In this document: in pieces, positions 7,849-16,286 of the stretch
Numbering within the stretch: the first letter of the stretch is position 1
Layout of the letters: the number at the start of each line of letters is the position of its first letter
Source: UBA4421 sp002470275
GTDB lineage: Bacteria; Pseudomonadota; Gammaproteobacteria; Pseudomonadales; Azotimanducaceae
Assembly (NCBI GenBank): GCA_913052345.1
Contig: CAJXDR010000009.1
Span: 7,903 to 71,902, forward strand
Direction of reading: 5' to 3'
DNA: 64,000 nt
The notes under the pieces: generated by a model
Database searches by the model: none
What the model saw: only the letters and a program-made list of their open reading frames with translations
What the model was told of the DNA's origin: nothing
Translations under genes and position numbers: made by a program

Positions 7849-9756
7849 ATGAGAACAACCGTTCTTTTGCTCCTCGTTGCAGCAGCATGGCAAGCCGCCA
7901 TCGCGAACCCCGCGCGCTCATGGCAAGCGATTTCTCCCGCTGGCGAAACGCGATGTTCGGATGGTTCCGAATATCGTTTCTTGGTTCGCAAGGGCAAGCC
8001 AGAGCATTTGGTGCTGTATTTCCAGGGGGGAGGCGCCTGCTGGTCCCGGGAAACGTGCGACCTGGCTATGTCGACAAGCTATTCGCCTCGAGTGGGCGGT
8101 CTTGAGCAGGCCCAATTTGGCATATTCAACCAGGACAATCCGAATAATCCGTTTAAAAACCACACCATCGTCTTTGCCCCGTATTGCACGGGCGACGTAC
8201 ACCTTGGCGCAAGCGATACGGTTTATCAGCCGATAACGCCAGAGCAGGAACCCTTAACCATCTTCCATCGAGGACGGACCAATGCCCAAGCCGTGCTGGA
8301 CTGGACGTATGCCAACGTAACGGCACCTGAGAGCATCTTGGTGACCGGCTCTTCGGCTGGCGCTATTCCATCGCCGCTCTATGCTTCCATCGTTGCCAAC
8401 CACTACCAAGAGGCCCGCGTCGCGCAGCTCGGCGACGGCGCGGGTGGTTACAGACGGTCGAGTGGTGACAACCGCCCACAAGACCAGTGGGGATCGTTTA
8501 ACTTTCTCAATGAAGAACAGGGCTTTGAGCACATCACACCCGACAGCATGACCTATGAGGCCCTCTACGTCGCGGCAGCCAAAGCCCACCCAGACATCAT
8601 GTTCACACAATATGACGCCGCAGAAGATAGTGTTCAGAAATACTTCCTCAATCTCGGCGGTTCTCCCGACGCGGACCTTATTGATAACTTGAAGGCGAAC
8701 CATGCGGATATTCGCGGTGAGGTTATCAATTTTAGAAGCCTGATCGTGGGTGGCGAATCCCATACCATTTTGGGCCGCCCGGAATTTTATGCGTGGGCCG
8801 CCCAAGACGTCAGTGTTCGCGACTGGGTTGCCGATGTCGCGGCAGGCCGCTCGGTCGATAACGTTAGCTGCCAAGATTGCGCCAGTGAGTCCTTCGCCGG
8901 ACCAGCGTTACCGGCAGCCGCGCAGCGCGTGATTGATAACTGGAATGATCCCAAGGCCCAGTATGTCTCGCCCTTCAAAATTTTCGACAACGCCTATTAC
9001 GTGGGCATCGACTGGGTATCCGCCTATCTCATTGATACCGGTGAGGGCCTGGTCTTAATAGACTCTCTCTATGGACCCTTTGTACCGCTGCTGATAAAAA
9101 ATATTCAGGCGCTCGGCTTCAATCCGGCTGACATCAAATACGTCATAAACACCCATGGCCACTTCGACCATGCCGGAGGCGCTGCGATCTTCCAAAAAAT
9201 CTTTGGCGCAACGGTTGTTATGACTGAAGAAGATTGGACAATCGCCAGGGCGGCGCCGGAAACGGGCCAATTCTATATCCCTACACCAAGACCTGACCGG
9301 GTCGCTGAGGATGGTGAGGTGATCAAGCTCGGCGACAATCGCTTCGAGTTATTCAAGACCCCCGGCCATACCGAGGGCGTACTGTCTATAAAATACACCG
9401 TGCGGGATGGCGACGAGACCTATGAAGCGATGACCCTGGGCGGCGTTGGTCTCAACTTTTCAGGCGCGGATCGAACGAAACGCTATATCCAAAGCTATCA
9501 ACGACTGCAAAGCATGCAGCAGGATATTCAAGTTAGCCTGCCCAACCATGCTGAAATGGGGAGCGTCTTTGAACGAAGAGATTTGTTAGCAACCCGCAAC
9601 TCTGGGGCACCTCACCCCTTTGTCGACCCCAAGGGCTATGCCGAAAATTTGGCACGCTTTTTAGTTGCTGCAGAGGAAAAGCTAGCCCTCGAAGAATCCG
9701 GCAATGCGCCTGACCCCTTTGCGGCACTACTGGAGGCCACAGACGATGAACTCTAA
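7849..9756 (+). CDS. Exported two-domain hydrolase: pectin-acetylesterase-like domain fused to B3-like metallo-beta-lactamase domain
   Basis: A 635-residue protein starting with a signal peptide (MRTTVLLLLVAAAWQAAIA). Residues about 25-350 match the pectinacetylesterase/NOTUM alpha/beta-hydrolase family: VLYFQGGGACW (oxyanion region), IVFAPYCTGDVHLG, VTGSSAGA with nucleophile Ser169, a possible Asp256 and GGESHTI with His305. Residues about 385-610 form a metallo-beta-lactamase fold: NTHGHFDHAGG (His436, His438, Asp440, His441), KTPGHTEG (His507) and LPNHAEMG (His567). A Gly-rich GGVGLNFSG stands where B1 enzymes have a metal-binding residue, as in subclass B3. Each set of catalytic residues looks intact. 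The in-frame upstream extension from 7735 has no leader and was rejected. The next gene overlaps its end by 11 bases. Confidence 0.85.
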   Translation: MRTTVLLLLVAAAWQAAIANPARSWQAISPAGETRCSDGSEYRFLVRKGKPEHLVLYFQGGGACWSRETCDLAMSTSYSPRVGGLEQAQFGIFNQDNPNNPFKNHTIVFAPYCTGDVHLGASDTVYQPITPEQEPLTIFHRGRTNAQAVLDWTYANVTAPESILVTGSSAGAIPSPLYASIVANHYQEARVAQLGDGAGGYRRSSGDNRPQDQWGSFNFLNEEQGFEHITPDSMTYEALYVAAAKAHPDIMFTQYDAAEDSVQKYFLNLGGSPDADLIDNLKANHADIRGEVINFRSLIVGGESHTILGRPEFYAWAAQDVSVRDWVADVAAGRSVDNVSCQDCASESFAGPALPAAAQRVIDNWNDPKAQYVSPFKIFDNAYYVGIDWVSAYLIDTGEGLVLIDSLYGPFVPLLIKNIQALGFNPADIKYVINTHGHFDHAGGAAIFQKIFGATVVMTEEDWTIARAAPETGQFYIPTPRPDRVAEDGEVIKLGDNRFELFKTPGHTEGVLSIKYTVRDGDETYEAMTLGGVGLNFSGADRTKRYIQSYQRLQSMQQDIQVSLPNHAEMGSVFERRDLLATRNSGAPHPFVDPKGYAENLARFLVAAEEKLALEESGNAPDPFAALLEATDDEL

Positions 9757-10309
9757 TACCCTTCGTTATACCGCCACCTCGGCAATCGCCTGGCTTTTAT
9801 TCGGAGCAATCCAGGTGTGGGCAGAAACGACCTCTCCCTTCGCTGGCAAGTGGGTGGTGAACACGGGCGAAACAGATCTGCTGCGCGAAGACCTGGATGA
9901 ACGCACCACCCTGATACAGAATCCTGGCAAGGTAAGGATTTCGGTCATGGGCCTACCGCTACCGGGTGGCGGAAGCTCTGGCATGCCATCCCACTCACCG
10001 TTAAGCGCCAGGGACCCTGCAGAGCTTCGCAGCGAGGTGATGCTGATCGAGGTGCAGGCCCAGCGGATCATGCTCAATTTTCCAGACCTGTCAGGGCCTG
10101 ATGCGATGCAGATAATGCCCAAGGGGGAGTTTCGTGGTCGCAAAACAACGTGGTCGAACCGCAAAATCGAGCAAAAATACAAAACGACAGAACGCAGGGT
10201 TCAAAAGACCTGGTCAATCCGCTCGGACGGACGACTCTTAGTTCAGGTGATGATCAAGCCCAAGGGGGGCAAAAAACGCACCTTCAGTCGCGTATTTGAT
10301 CGAGCCTAG
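9746..10309 (+). CDS. Hypothetical exported basic protein
   Basis: A 187-residue protein with a signal peptide (hydrophobic IAWLLFGAIQ, likely cut after VWA, about residue 26). The mature part begins FAGKWVVNTGET, like the first strand of small beta-barrel secreted proteins, has a Gly/Ser/Pro loop in the middle and becomes very basic at the end (KPKGGKKRTFSRVFDR). No family is recognised. The ATG at 9746 has GGAGG about nine bases upstream and lies inside the last codons of the fusion hydrolase gene, overlapping it by 11 bases, so the two are probably translationally coupled and may work in the same compartment. Confidence 0.65.
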   Translation: MNSNTLRYTATSAIAWLLFGAIQVWAETTSPFAGKWVVNTGETDLLREDLDERTTLIQNPGKVRISVMGLPLPGGGSSGMPSHSPLSARDPAELRSEVMLIEVQAQRIMLNFPDLSGPDAMQIMPKGEFRGRKTTWSNRKIEQKYKTTERRVQKTWSIRSDGRLLVQVMIKPKGGKKRTFSRVFDRA

Positions 10310-10518
10310 CCGTCCGCCCCAGGCTCAGGGAGTGAATGCGGCATAGAACCGGCCTAGCCGGCCTAGAATGCGGGCAAGAGCGCTCTCACCAGCAAACAAA
10401 GGCGTTGTGTTGTCATACCGGTCGCCGCTTGTTCTTGGGACGCTAGATTGGTCGCTCACCCCGGTGTATCTTTTTTCGCAGGCGCCGTTATCGCGCGTAA
10501 ATCCAGAGAGTGTGGTAA
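10310..10518. other. Intergenic gap before arfB
   Basis: About 210 bases between the exported-protein gene and arfB. It contains a CCGGCCTAGCCGGCCTAG direct repeat near 10351-10368 but no clear terminator with a T-run and no convincing promoter. Open frames on both strands are short and look like chance. Confidence 0.4.
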
Positions 10519-10920
10519 ATGACCAAGTACCGGCTGCCTCGAGAACTGTGTCAGTTTCGCTATACCCATAGCTCTGGCCCCGGCGGACAGCATGTGAACA
10601 AGGTGGCAACGGCAGTGGAGCTTCGAATCAACCTCGCCTCACTGCCCCTTAACGGCGCGGCGAAAAGTCGGCTAAGAGAACAGCAGCGAGGCAAGATAAA
10701 CAAGCAGGACGAGCTGATCATTCACGCCGATCGCCATCGCTCACAGCTGAAGAATAAGGAAGACGCCATCAACCGAGCAGAAACCTTTATCGGCGAGGCG
10801 AGCAAGCAACCAGTCAAACGCATCGCGACGAAGCCGACGAAGTCATCAAAACAGAGGCGATTAAAGGGGAAAAAACGACGAGGGGAGACAAAGAGCCAAC
10901 GAAGAAAGCCCGAGGTCTAG
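10519..10920 (+). CDS. arfB: Alternative ribosome-rescue factor / peptidyl-tRNA hydrolase ArfB
   Basis: A 133-residue class-I release-factor homologue that frees peptides from stalled ribosomes without a stop codon. The catalytic GGQ is in SSGPGGQHVNKVATAVELRI (residues 18-37). The C-terminal 35 residues form the long basic tail (KRIATKPTKSSKQRRLKGKKRRGETKSQRR) that family members thread into the empty mRNA channel. Length fits ArfB/YaeJ (about 140) and excludes a full release factor. A TAA stands immediately before the ATG, so no upstream start is possible in this frame. It converges with dsbA, with a 9-base gap. Confidence 0.93.
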   Translation: MTKYRLPRELCQFRYTHSSGPGGQHVNKVATAVELRINLASLPLNGAAKSRLREQQRGKINKQDELIIHADRHRSQLKNKEDAINRAETFIGEASKQPVKRIATKPTKSSKQRRLKGKKRRGETKSQRRKPEV

Positions 10921-10929
10921 CCGCTTTGG

Positions 10930-11607
10930 CTATTGGGCTTCCTTCGCTACCAGGAAATCTACGACCTCCAGCATCGCGACATTGGATCCAGCCGTGCGGC
11001 CACTGACTCTGTATTTGCCGTTGACGATCATGGTTGGAACGCCTGTCACGCCATAGGTTCGCACCTTCCCTCTCGCCTTGAGCACGCGGCTACGCACTGA
11101 GAAAGCCTCATACGCTGCTCTGAAGTCATCTTCCTTGACACCAGCCTCATCCTCAAAAAGCCTGGCGAGAACCGTCTCATCTCCCACATTCAATCGCTGA
11201 ACATGTATGGCTTCAAACAGCGGCTCATGGAGCTGGGCGCCGACGCGGAGCACTTCCGCCGTATAGAAGATGCGCGCCAACAAATCCCACTCGGGCGAGA
11301 ACACGGCGGGTAGCCGGCTAAAGGCAACGCCCTCCGTTTGGCGCTGCTGCCAACGACTAAGCTCCGGATCAAAGCTGTAGCAGTGAATACAGCCGTAAGA
11401 AAAGATCTCTTGGACCTCCACGGGATCGCCTGCCTTTGGGCGCTCTGCCGTGACAGAGTCTATTCGCTGATAGTGAACGCCTTCTACAAAGGCCTCCCCA
11501 GCCAGGGTTAGGGAGGAGGCTGCCATCAGCACCAGGGCAAGGCCTGACCAGAGGAGGGCGTGGAACACTTTGTTGAATCGTTTAGGTGATGACCCGTTGC
11601 TGTGCAT
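10930..11607 (-). CDS. dsbA: Thiol:disulfide interchange protein DsbA
   Basis: A 225-residue periplasmic thioredoxin-fold oxidase that puts disulfides into exported proteins. It has a signal peptide (ALLWSGLALVLMAASSLTLAGEA), the active-site FSYGCIHCYSFDP with CIHC in place of the usual CPHC, and the cis-proline loop GVTGVPTMIVNGKYRV near residue 195. GGAGG lies upstream of the ATG at a normal distance. It follows the cytochrome c4 gene on the same strand with a 26-base gap, the same neighbourhood as in Pseudomonas. Confidence 0.93.
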   Translation of the reverse strand: MHSNGSSPKRFNKVFHALLWSGLALVLMAASSLTLAGEAFVEGVHYQRIDSVTAERPKAGDPVEVQEIFSYGCIHCYSFDPELSRWQQRQTEGVAFSRLPAVFSPEWDLLARIFYTAEVLRVGAQLHEPLFEAIHVQRLNVGDETVLARLFEDEAGVKEDDFRAAYEAFSVRSRVLKARGKVRTYGVTGVPTMIVNGKYRVSGRTAGSNVAMLEVVDFLVAKEAQ

Positions 11608-11633
11608 GATAGCCTCCGGCGGTTGTGCGACCG

Positions 11634-12269
11634 CTATTGTAAGCCGCTTATATAATCCGCTAGAAGCGAAATTTCGGTATCTGAAAGCCCCGCCGCAACG
11701 CCTCTCATCATCCCGCCAAACCCTTCATCTGAAGCACGCTTACCCTCCCGGTAGGCGGTTAGCTGAGCAACGGTGTAGGCGGCAGCCTGCCCACCAATTC
11801 GGGGGAAGCCAGCCTGGTCGTTACCCAATCCTCTTGGGCTGTGGCAGGCCGCGCAGGCCGCAACGCCCTTTGCAGCGATGCCACCCTTATAAATCTTCTT
11901 TGCGGTGTTCAGCGCGGCATCATCACCAGTGGCCTCACCAATTTTTCCCGGCAGAGAAGCGTAGTACGCGGCTAAATCTTCGAGATCCTGCTCTGACTTG
12001 CCAATCAGCTGAGCCGTCATCAGCGCTACGTCACGCTCTCCAGATTGAAACATTTTAAGCTGCCTAGCGAGATACTTCTGACCCTGGCCAGCGAGGTTCG
12101 GATAGCTTGGGTCTATTGCGGTGGCGCCATCTTGGCCATGACAGGCCGCACAGGTCACAGACAGCGCGCGCCCTGCCTCCGCATCGCCAGCCGCTAGGGC
12201 AGGTGATCCCATACCCAGCAGGATGATGGGGGCGATAACTAATTTAGCGATGCATCTCAGAGCACTCAT
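11634..12269 (-). CDS. Di-haem cytochrome c4
   Basis: A 211-residue periplasmic protein with a signal peptide (ending SPALAAG) and two haem-binding motifs, CAACHGQDG (N-terminal half) and CAACHSPRG (C-terminal half). Each half is a class I cytochrome c domain with its own distal Met region (ALMTAQLIGKSEQDL and GGMMRGVAAGLSD). Cytochrome c4 donates electrons to terminal oxidases, which fits the cytochrome c oxidase operon 10 kb away. The gene diverges from engB. Confidence 0.92.
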   Translation of the reverse strand: MSALRCIAKLVIAPIILLGMGSPALAAGDAEAGRALSVTCAACHGQDGATAIDPSYPNLAGQGQKYLARQLKMFQSGERDVALMTAQLIGKSEQDLEDLAAYYASLPGKIGEATGDDAALNTAKKIYKGGIAAKGVAACAACHSPRGLGNDQAGFPRIGGQAAAYTVAQLTAYREGKRASDEGFGGMMRGVAAGLSDTEISLLADYISGLQ

Positions 12270-12483
12270 GACTTCTTTTTCCTCAATTGCTTATTTTCGT
12301 CAGTTTTCGGTAAGCCCTGCAAAAGTGATTTTGATTCAAGGGCCTGCCGCCATGTTGACTGTGGCTCCTGGCAGGGAAGCCTGCCCAGAGAGCAGCGCGA
12401 CATAACAGAAGCCGCCGATGAGCGGTGCTACACTCCAACCGAGGGAGTTATGACACCGAAGCAGCCGAGGAATTATATACAAG

Positions 12484-13131
12484 ATGACTGAAAAAGTGTC
12501 TCTACCTGAACGCCTGGAAGCCACCTTTCTGACCAGTGCCCCGGACCTGAGACGATGCCCCCCGGGGGACTGCCCTGAAGTGGCCTTCGCCGGCAGATCT
12601 AATGCTGGAAAATCGTCGGTCTTAAATGAGCTGACGGGTAACCGCAAAACCGCCAAGGTCAGTAAAACGCCCGGCCGAACCCAGCTCTTGAACTTTTTTG
12701 ATGTCCGCACCGGGGGACGAATGGTTGACCTGCCAGGATATGGTTACGCCAAGGCGGGCCGAGACGCCCAGCAAAACTGGCAAAAGGCGGTCAACCACTA
12801 CCTATCCTACCGAGAGGCTCTGGTGGGCATTGTGCTGGTCATGGACATTCGACACCCCAATCAGGCCTTCGACCAAGAGTTATTGCAGTGGAGTCACGAT
12901 AGCGAGCTACCCGTCCACATCCTGCTGAATAAGGCCGATAAACTGAGCTTCAGCGCACAAAGGCAAGCCCTACAAAAAATCCGCAGCGCCTACGCCGACT
13001 TCCCGCTGGTGACGGTTCAATGCCACTCAGCCCTACGTCGTATCGGCACGCCTGAGTTGCTCGCTCAGCTGTTCACCTGGCTTGGCACGCCGATAACTGA
13101 ATCCGAAAACTCGGCACAACCGCAAGATTAA
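12484..13131 (+). CDS. engB: Ribosome biogenesis GTP-binding protein EngB (YsxC/YihA)
   Basis: A 215-residue TRAFAC GTPase needed for large-subunit assembly. GTPase motifs are in order: G1 GRSNAGKSS (residues 37-45), the T-P-G-R-T-Q segment of switch I, G3 DLPGYGYA, and G4 NKADK (around 155). The PGRTQLLNFF and LPGYGYAK sequences are typical of this family. Start ATG 12484 follows an A/T-rich leader without a strong ribosome site. It converges with polA, leaving only 25 bases between them. Confidence 0.95.
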   Translation: MTEKVSLPERLEATFLTSAPDLRRCPPGDCPEVAFAGRSNAGKSSVLNELTGNRKTAKVSKTPGRTQLLNFFDVRTGGRMVDLPGYGYAKAGRDAQQNWQKAVNHYLSYREALVGIVLVMDIRHPNQAFDQELLQWSHDSELPVHILLNKADKLSFSAQRQALQKIRSAYADFPLVTVQCHSALRRIGTPELLAQLFTWLGTPITESENSAQPQD

Positions 13132-13136
13132 TCCCT

Positions 13137-13153
13137 GCCGCGAGTACTGCGGC
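13137..13153. terminator. Short GC hairpin between convergent engB and polA
   Basis: GCCGC at 13137-13141 can pair with GCGGC at 13149-13153 across a 7-base loop, within the 25-base gap between the two convergent genes. There is no T-run on either strand, so it is at best a weak terminator. Confidence 0.3.
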
Positions 13154-13156
13154 GCA

Positions 13157-15883
13157 TCAATGGGCCTCGTCCCAATTCGCCCCCACCCCGGCATCAACCA
13201 CCAGGGGAACTTTGAGCGTTGCGGCCGCGGCCATGCGCTGAATAACGGCTTGCTGCACCTCATCCAGCTGGTCTTGAGCGACTTCAAAGACCAGCTCGTC
13301 GTGCACCTGCATGATCATTCGCGCCTCTGCGCCGGAAGAAGCCAACCAGTCCTGTACGGAGGCCATCGCCAGCTTGATAATGTCCGCAGCCGTTCCCTGC
13401 ATCGGGGCATTGATAGCCGTGCGTTCGGCTGCTTGCCGTCTGGGTACATTTGTTGAGCTAATCTCCGGTAGATAAAGGCGCCGACCGAATATGGTTTCCA
13501 CGTATCCCTGCTCTGCGGCCAGCGCCTTAGTCTTGTCCATATAGTGCAAAACGCCAGGGTACCGCGCGAAATAGCGGTCAATATAGTCCTGAGCCAACGT
13601 GCGGGATATGCTTAGCTGTCGCCCCAGCCCAAAGGCAGACATGCCGTAAATCAGCCCGAAGTTAATGGCCTTGGCACTGCGCCGCTGCTCATCTGATATT
13701 GCCTCCTCGGATACCTGAAACACCTCAGCCGCTGTCGCTCGATGAATATCTCGGTTAGCTGCAAACGCATTCAGCAAGCCCTCGTCCTCGGACAGGTGCG
13801 CCATAATGCGAAGCTCGATTTGAGAATAATCTGCGGCCAGCACGATGCATCCGGGCGGGGCGACAAATGCCTGACGAATGCGCCGCCCTTCGGCATTGCG
13901 TATGGGGATGTTCTGTAAATTCGGGTCCGAAGAGGAGAGCCGCCCCGTTGCCGCAACCGCCTGATGGTAAGAGGTGTGAATGCGCCCGGTCTGTGGATCA
14001 ATGTCTAGGGGCAGCTTATCGGTATAGGTGGACTTTAACTTAGCCAACCCTCGATAGGACAGCAAAACTGCCGGCAGCTCATAATCCCGAGCCAAGTCGA
14101 CCAGCACCGGCTCAGCGGTTGAGGGTTGGCCCCCAGGCGTTTTTTTAAGTACGGGCAGCCCTAGTTTGTCGTAGAAAATGGCTTGAAGCTGCTTCGGGCT
14201 ATCCAGGTTAAAACTTTCTCCAGCCAGCGACCAAGCCTCTTCCGTCAACTCCTTGAGGCGCGCCGTCAGTTCCCCGCCGTGCTGGTGTAGCATCCGTCCA
14301 TCCACCAAGGTGCCCTGACGCTCAACCGAAGAGAGAATGGAGACAAGGGGCATATCAATGTCATTAAAAACTTGAGCTAGGCTGGGTTGGGCCTGCAGCT
14401 TGGGGTAAAGACATTGGTGAAGTTGCAGGGTGATATCCGCGTCTTCCGCAGCGTAATCGGCCGCAGTCTCTAACGGTACTTGGTTAAAGGTCAGCTGTTT
14501 CGCGCCTTTGCCGGCAACGTCCTCAAAGCGAATGGTCTTTAAACCCAGGTAGTGCCCGGCAAGAGCGTCCATGTTGTGTCGTGTTGCAACGCTGTTCAAC
14601 ACATAGGACTCGAGCATGGTGTCGAACAGATCACCATTCATCACCACCCCATAACGTGCGAGCACGCTCATGTCGTACTTTATATTCTGGCCGATAATTG
14701 CAATGTCAGGATCTTCTAGGAGGACCCGCAGCGCCTCTAGCGCGGTTTCTAAGGATAGCTGTTCCGGAGCGGCGGGATAATCATGAGCCACCGGCAGATA
14801 GGCCGCACACCCAGGCTCTACCGCAAAGGAGAACCCCACTATTTCCGCCTGCATGTAATTAACGCTTGTGGTTTCCGTGTCAAAGGCGAAAATCCGAGCT
14901 GCCTGAATCTTTGCAACCCATTCGGTCAATGCGCCCTCGGTTAAAATGGTCTGGTAGTCCCGGGGCACCTCGTCCGGCGCAGGCTCTGCGGTTTCCTCAA
15001 CGGCCCCGTCCAGCTCAGCGACCCATGACTTGAATTCGAAACGTCTAAAGGCCTCCGTCAGGCCTGCCTGATTCGGCTCGGCATGCTTGAGCGCATCCAC
15101 TGAGTCGGAGAGGGCAACATCGCGCTTTATCTCGGTCAGCGCCCTGGACAACGGCAGCTGATCAAGATGCTCGCGCAGGCTCTCACCAACTTTGCCCTTA
15201 ATCTCATCGGCACTTTCAATGAGCGCATCCAGGGAGCCATATTGATTCAGCCACTTCGCGGCTGTCTTAGGGCCAACTTTTGGTATGCCTGGAATGTTGT
15301 CGACGCTATCGCCCATCAGCGCTAGGTAGTCCACGATGTGATCCGGATCGACACCAAACTTATCCCGTACGCCCACAGCGTCCAGGGTCGTTTCCGTCAT
15401 GGTGTTGACCAGGGTCACCGAATCATCCACCAACTGGGCCATATCCTTATCGCCCGTTGAGATAACGGTGAGCCGGCCCTGGTCACTGGCCTGCTGAGCA
15501 TAGGTTCCAATGACGTCATCGGCTTCGACGCCCGCCACGCAGATCAGAGGCAGGCCCATATCCCGGATAATGCTATGTATGGGTTCGATCTGCTCGCGAA
15601 GGTCCTCGGGCATGCTTGAACGATTGGCCTTATACTCACCGTAAAGGTCGTCCCGGAATGTTTTCCCAGGCGCATCAAAGACCACGGCAATCGTACCTTT
15701 GGGATACTCTTTTTGAAGTCGTCGCAGCATGCTGATCACGCCGCGAATAGCGCCCGTAGGATGCCCATCCGAGCTTCGCAAATCCGGCAGCGCGTAATAA
15801 GCTCTGAACAAGTACGAGGATCCATCTACAAGGATCAGAGGAGAAGCGTCGTCCATCGATTTCGGTCCGAGGTTATTCGCCAT
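13157..15883 (-). CDS. polA: DNA polymerase I
   Basis: A 908-residue three-domain enzyme for Okazaki fragment processing and repair. The 5'-3' exonuclease domain (about 1-300) starts LILVDGSSYLFRAYYAL and has VEADDVIGT and DKDMAQLV. The 3'-5' exonuclease domain (about 320-510) has the metal-binding FAFDTETTS and a later NIKYD, so proofreading looks intact. The polymerase domain (about 530-908) has motif A DYSQIELRIMAHLS, motif B RRSAKAINFGLIYG and motif C QVHDELVFEV. E. coli PolA is 928 residues. A second in-frame ATG at 15856 (MDDASPLILVDGSS) could be the real start; neither has a strong ribosome site. Confidence 0.97.
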   Translation of the reverse strand: MANNLGPKSMDDASPLILVDGSSYLFRAYYALPDLRSSDGHPTGAIRGVISMLRRLQKEYPKGTIAVVFDAPGKTFRDDLYGEYKANRSSMPEDLREQIEPIHSIIRDMGLPLICVAGVEADDVIGTYAQQASDQGRLTVISTGDKDMAQLVDDSVTLVNTMTETTLDAVGVRDKFGVDPDHIVDYLALMGDSVDNIPGIPKVGPKTAAKWLNQYGSLDALIESADEIKGKVGESLREHLDQLPLSRALTEIKRDVALSDSVDALKHAEPNQAGLTEAFRRFEFKSWVAELDGAVEETAEPAPDEVPRDYQTILTEGALTEWVAKIQAARIFAFDTETTSVNYMQAEIVGFSFAVEPGCAAYLPVAHDYPAAPEQLSLETALEALRVLLEDPDIAIIGQNIKYDMSVLARYGVVMNGDLFDTMLESYVLNSVATRHNMDALAGHYLGLKTIRFEDVAGKGAKQLTFNQVPLETAADYAAEDADITLQLHQCLYPKLQAQPSLAQVFNDIDMPLVSILSSVERQGTLVDGRMLHQHGGELTARLKELTEEAWSLAGESFNLDSPKQLQAIFYDKLGLPVLKKTPGGQPSTAEPVLVDLARDYELPAVLLSYRGLAKLKSTYTDKLPLDIDPQTGRIHTSYHQAVAATGRLSSSDPNLQNIPIRNAEGRRIRQAFVAPPGCIVLAADYSQIELRIMAHLSEDEGLLNAFAANRDIHRATAAEVFQVSEEAISDEQRRSAKAINFGLIYGMSAFGLGRQLSISRTLAQDYIDRYFARYPGVLHYMDKTKALAAEQGYVETIFGRRLYLPEISSTNVPRRQAAERTAINAPMQGTAADIIKLAMASVQDWLASSGAEARMIMQVHDELVFEVAQDQLDEVQQAVIQRMAAAATLKVPLVVDAGVGANWDEAH

Positions 15884-15992
15884 GGGACAGCCATTGGCGT
15901 TAAGAACAAAGTGATTATGACGCGAAGCAAAGCATGGGCGCTAGGGTGAAGGCGCAAAGCTTTGTGACGGACCATGCAACTAGGGAGATGAC

Positions 15993-16286
15993 ATGGCAAT
16001 GAGAGTCCTTATCGCCATTTTAATAAGCCTATACGTCTCGGGTATGGCCTATGCCAACGAACCCCTGCGCGGACCGGATGTAAAGATCATCGCCGAAAAA
16101 AACCGGGTGGTGTACGAGTTCAGACAAAATGGCCACTTAAAAATGGTGCGCGTCGTTCCGAACTTCGGTAAGCCCTACTACCTTATTCCCAAAGACCCAA
16201 CCCAAGGCGTAAGCGGTCTTGAGCGTGTGGATGCCCTAGTACCGAGCTGGACCCTGTGGGAGTTCGAGCCGCCTGCAGAGAACTAG
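15993..16286 (+). CDS. DUF2782 small exported protein
   Basis: A 97-residue protein with a signal peptide (VLIAILISLYVSGMAYA) followed by PDVKIIAEKNRVVYEFRQNGHLKMVRVVPNFGKPYYLIP, the pattern of the DUF2782 family that sits beside polA in many gammaproteobacteria. Function is unknown. GGGAG lies upstream of the ATG at normal spacing. It diverges from polA and its stop overlaps the end of egtD by four bases. Confidence 0.8.
   Translation: MAMRVLIAILISLYVSGMAYANEPLRGPDVKIIAEKNRVVYEFRQNGHLKMVRVVPNFGKPYYLIPKDPTQGVSGLERVDALVPSWTLWEFEPPAEN

Noticed and set aside
8254..8874. A 206-codon open frame on the minus strand
   Set aside because: It is fully antisense to the esterase domain of the fusion hydrolase, has no recognisable motif and no ribosome site.
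10325..10609. A 94-codon minus-strand frame across the gap before arfB
   Set aside because: It covers the arfB start and GGQ region in antisense and resembles no family.
11375..11400. Loss of DsbA activity because CPHC is CIHC
   Set aside because: The dipeptide between the cysteines varies among DsbA proteins, and both cysteines and the cis-proline loop are kept.
12331..12340. An Fnr/Anr box before cytochrome c4
   Set aside because: TTGATTCAAG has the half sites too close together; the consensus needs four bases between TTGAT and ATCAA.
13132..13156. A small RNA of the Spot 42/ErsA kind, often found between polA and engB
   Set aside because: Here the two genes converge with only 25 bases between them, which leaves no room.
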